Shown one piece after another: positions 63,163 through 64,000 of a stretch of DNA of 64,000 nt; the stretch's first letter is position 1; the number at the start of each line of letters is the position of its first letter. The position numbers were made by a program, and so were the translations under genes. The notes under the pieces were generated by a model. The model was not told the origin of the DNA and searched no databases. It was given only the letters and a program-made list of their open reading frames with translations. Source of the stretch: Salinicoccus halodurans (GTDB lineage: Bacteria; Bacillota; Bacilli; Staphylococcales; Salinicoccaceae); the NCBI RefSeq assembly GCF_900114445.1, contig NZ_FOTB01000002.1:209752-273751 (forward strand), read 5' to 3'.

Positions 63163-63519
63163 TTATCCGGAATCTTCTTTGGTGAACATATATTGCACCG
63201 CACTGGCTGCAATGCTACCCAGCACAGCGACTGCGAAAATGATTAAAAACTGAGGATCGGTAAGGTCAGGGAATGGATTTTCGTATATAAAAGTCGGAAT
63301 AATACATATCAATGCGATAAAAAGCAACTGAATACTCCCTTTTAAAAATCTTTCCTGAAGATTCATTCGTTTTTTCTTCTGCTGCTGTTTTTCCAAAAGA
63401 CCCAATACAATTACAACAATCATAAAAATTATGAATGCTGATATGCTGTTAGAAGTTTGAATCGTATTGACGTAAATTATAAAGGCAAAAAAAGAAAGTA
63501 ACATCAGATAGCTGTACAC
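63163..63519 (-). CDS. small four-helix membrane protein, unknown
   Basis: About 118 aa with four hydrophobic segments (about 3-20, 27-43, 60-75, 90-110), a Gln/Lys-rich cytosolic patch (EKQQQKKKRMN) between helices 2 and 3 and a short charged tail. GTG 63519 is preferred, six bases behind AAGAGGTG. I do not recognise the family. It is possibly co-transcribed with the next upstream small membrane gene. Confidence 0.6.
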   Translation of the reverse strand: MYSYLMLLSFFAFIIYVNTIQTSNSISAFIIFMIVVIVLGLLEKQQQKKKRMNLQERFLKGSIQLLFIALICIIPTFIYENPFPDLTDPQFLIIFAVAVLGSIAASAVQYMFTKEDSG

Positions 63520-63547
63520 TTTAAGCACCTCTTGTACCTATATTTTA

Positions 63548-63769
63548 TTATTTGATTCTAAAACTGTACGCTTTTGTCAGTTCATTGTGAATCACAAGCT
63601 CGTAATTTTCATCCCTTGCGACTGCGCCTCTTATCAGAAGATTTATCTCCTCAGTGTGGAAATGATGCTGCATCAATACCATTACGATGATGGATATCAA
63701 ATGGACAATCCCTATGAGAAGCAGTGCAAGTTTAATGTTCTCAGTTAATAGTTGACTGATTGAGTTCAT
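63548..63769 (-). CDS. small single-helix membrane protein, unknown
   Basis: 73 aa from ATG 63769: one membrane helix (about residues 12-32), then a His-rich turn (QHHFHTEE) and a polar C-terminus. An in-frame ATG at 63841 would add 24 residues but lacks a site; even the chosen start has only a weak GGGAG. The family is unknown. Confidence 0.45.
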   Translation of the reverse strand: MNSISQLLTENIKLALLLIGIVHLISIIVMVLMQHHFHTEEINLLIRGAVARDENYELVIHNELTKAYSFRIK

Positions 63770-63898
63770 TGAAATGATCGCTCCCGTTTTGCAGTGAAAT
63801 ATGTATGGTGCCGAGTGTAGCATAAGGAGGGCTGATTTCAAAAAGATATCGATGTTTCACAGGGGAGATAATTCAGAGGTATTCGGCTGAATATATTT

Positions 63899-64000
63899 TT
63901 ACAGCTCCTCCTCAGTGATTTTCCGGCGCAGTGCAGCAGTCTCTGCACGCGTCATCGGATCGAGATGCCCGTGGATGTATGTTTCATAACCGATCTTGTC
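63899..64000 (-). CDS. 3' end of a gene running off the window
   Basis: The minus strand carries 33 codons and a TAA: DKIGYETYIHGHLDPMTR, then AETAALRRKITEEEL. Codon use is coding-like. The product is not identifiable from this fragment. Confidence 0.5.
   Translation of the reverse strand, partial: DKIGYETYIHGHLDPMTRAETAALRRKITEEEL

Overview
The window reads as a chromosomal stretch of a low-to-moderate G+C Gram-positive (Bacillota, Bacillales). Supporting signs are strong AGGAGG ribosome sites, CcpA-type cre boxes, alpha-type glutamine synthetases, a gutFRMCBA-ordered sorbitol PTS operon and an mhqR/mhqO/mhqD/mhqP-like quinone-defence operon with a Bacillus-type MhqR palindrome. A Staphylococcaceae relative (Salinicoccus or Jeotgalicoccus type) would fit, but that is inference; no rRNA or other phylogenetic marker is present.

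1-4 kb: a 5'-damaged ornithine-cyclodeaminase-family gene, an AT-rich DUF262/DUF1524 (GmrSD-like) defence gene, and a complete but double-frameshifted IS30-type element with 17/20 matching terminal repeats.

4-31 kb: a large hydroxyproline / imino-peptide utilisation island. It encodes an oligopeptide ABC importer, two M24 (Xaa-Pro type) peptidases, a TRAP importer, an NhaC-type carrier, two 4-hydroxyproline-epimerase-like enzymes plus a Cys-less paralogue, a multi-subunit D-hydroxyproline dehydrogenase (DadA-like flavoprotein, HcnB-like flavoprotein, two 2Fe-2S proteins), a DapA-family pyrroline-hydroxycarboxylate deaminase (duplicated; the second copy broken by a 20-bp deletion) and an aldehyde dehydrogenase that would yield 2-oxoglutarate. 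The island carries its own sigma-54 (rpoN) and a PAS-AAA+-Fis sigma-54 activator. I find three promoters of one form, CTGGCAY-N5-TTTCTTA, in front of its three main operons. They have exact -24/-12 spacing but a T where canonical promoters have the G of the -12 GC. The RpoN is itself short and diverged, so this looks like a specialised sigma-54 circuit. Two near-identical direct repeats 18.2 kb apart bracket most of the island.

31-36.7 kb: a cystine-type ABC transporter operon divergent from an acyl-CoA-dehydrogenase-like gene, with a long inverted repeat touching the transporter promoter; then a frameshifted SDR gene, a PD-(D/E)XK nuclease gene and a SnoaL-like remnant.

36.8-45.5 kb: a PTS operon with PRD regulator, galactitol-family IIA/IIB/IIC, two zinc alcohol dehydrogenases, a small membrane protein and transketolase. 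Together these suggest uptake of a pentitol or related polyol into the pentose-phosphate pathway.

45.5-50.3 kb: a decayed 1.1-kb stretch, an unrecognised soluble-plus-membrane protein, a formylglycine-generating-enzyme pseudogene and a first glutamine synthetase.

50.3-64 kb: the sorbitol PTS operon, a methyltransferase, a GNAT acetyltransferase, a second glutamine synthetase, a VOC protein, the mhq-like operon, two small membrane proteins and the 3' end of a further gene. The window carries many lesions (OCD-family gene, IS30 transposase, hypD copy 2, SDR, FGE, SnoaL remnant). Several sit at homopolymers or short tandem repeats, so sequencing error must be separated from real decay. I saw no tRNA, rRNA or CRISPR array.
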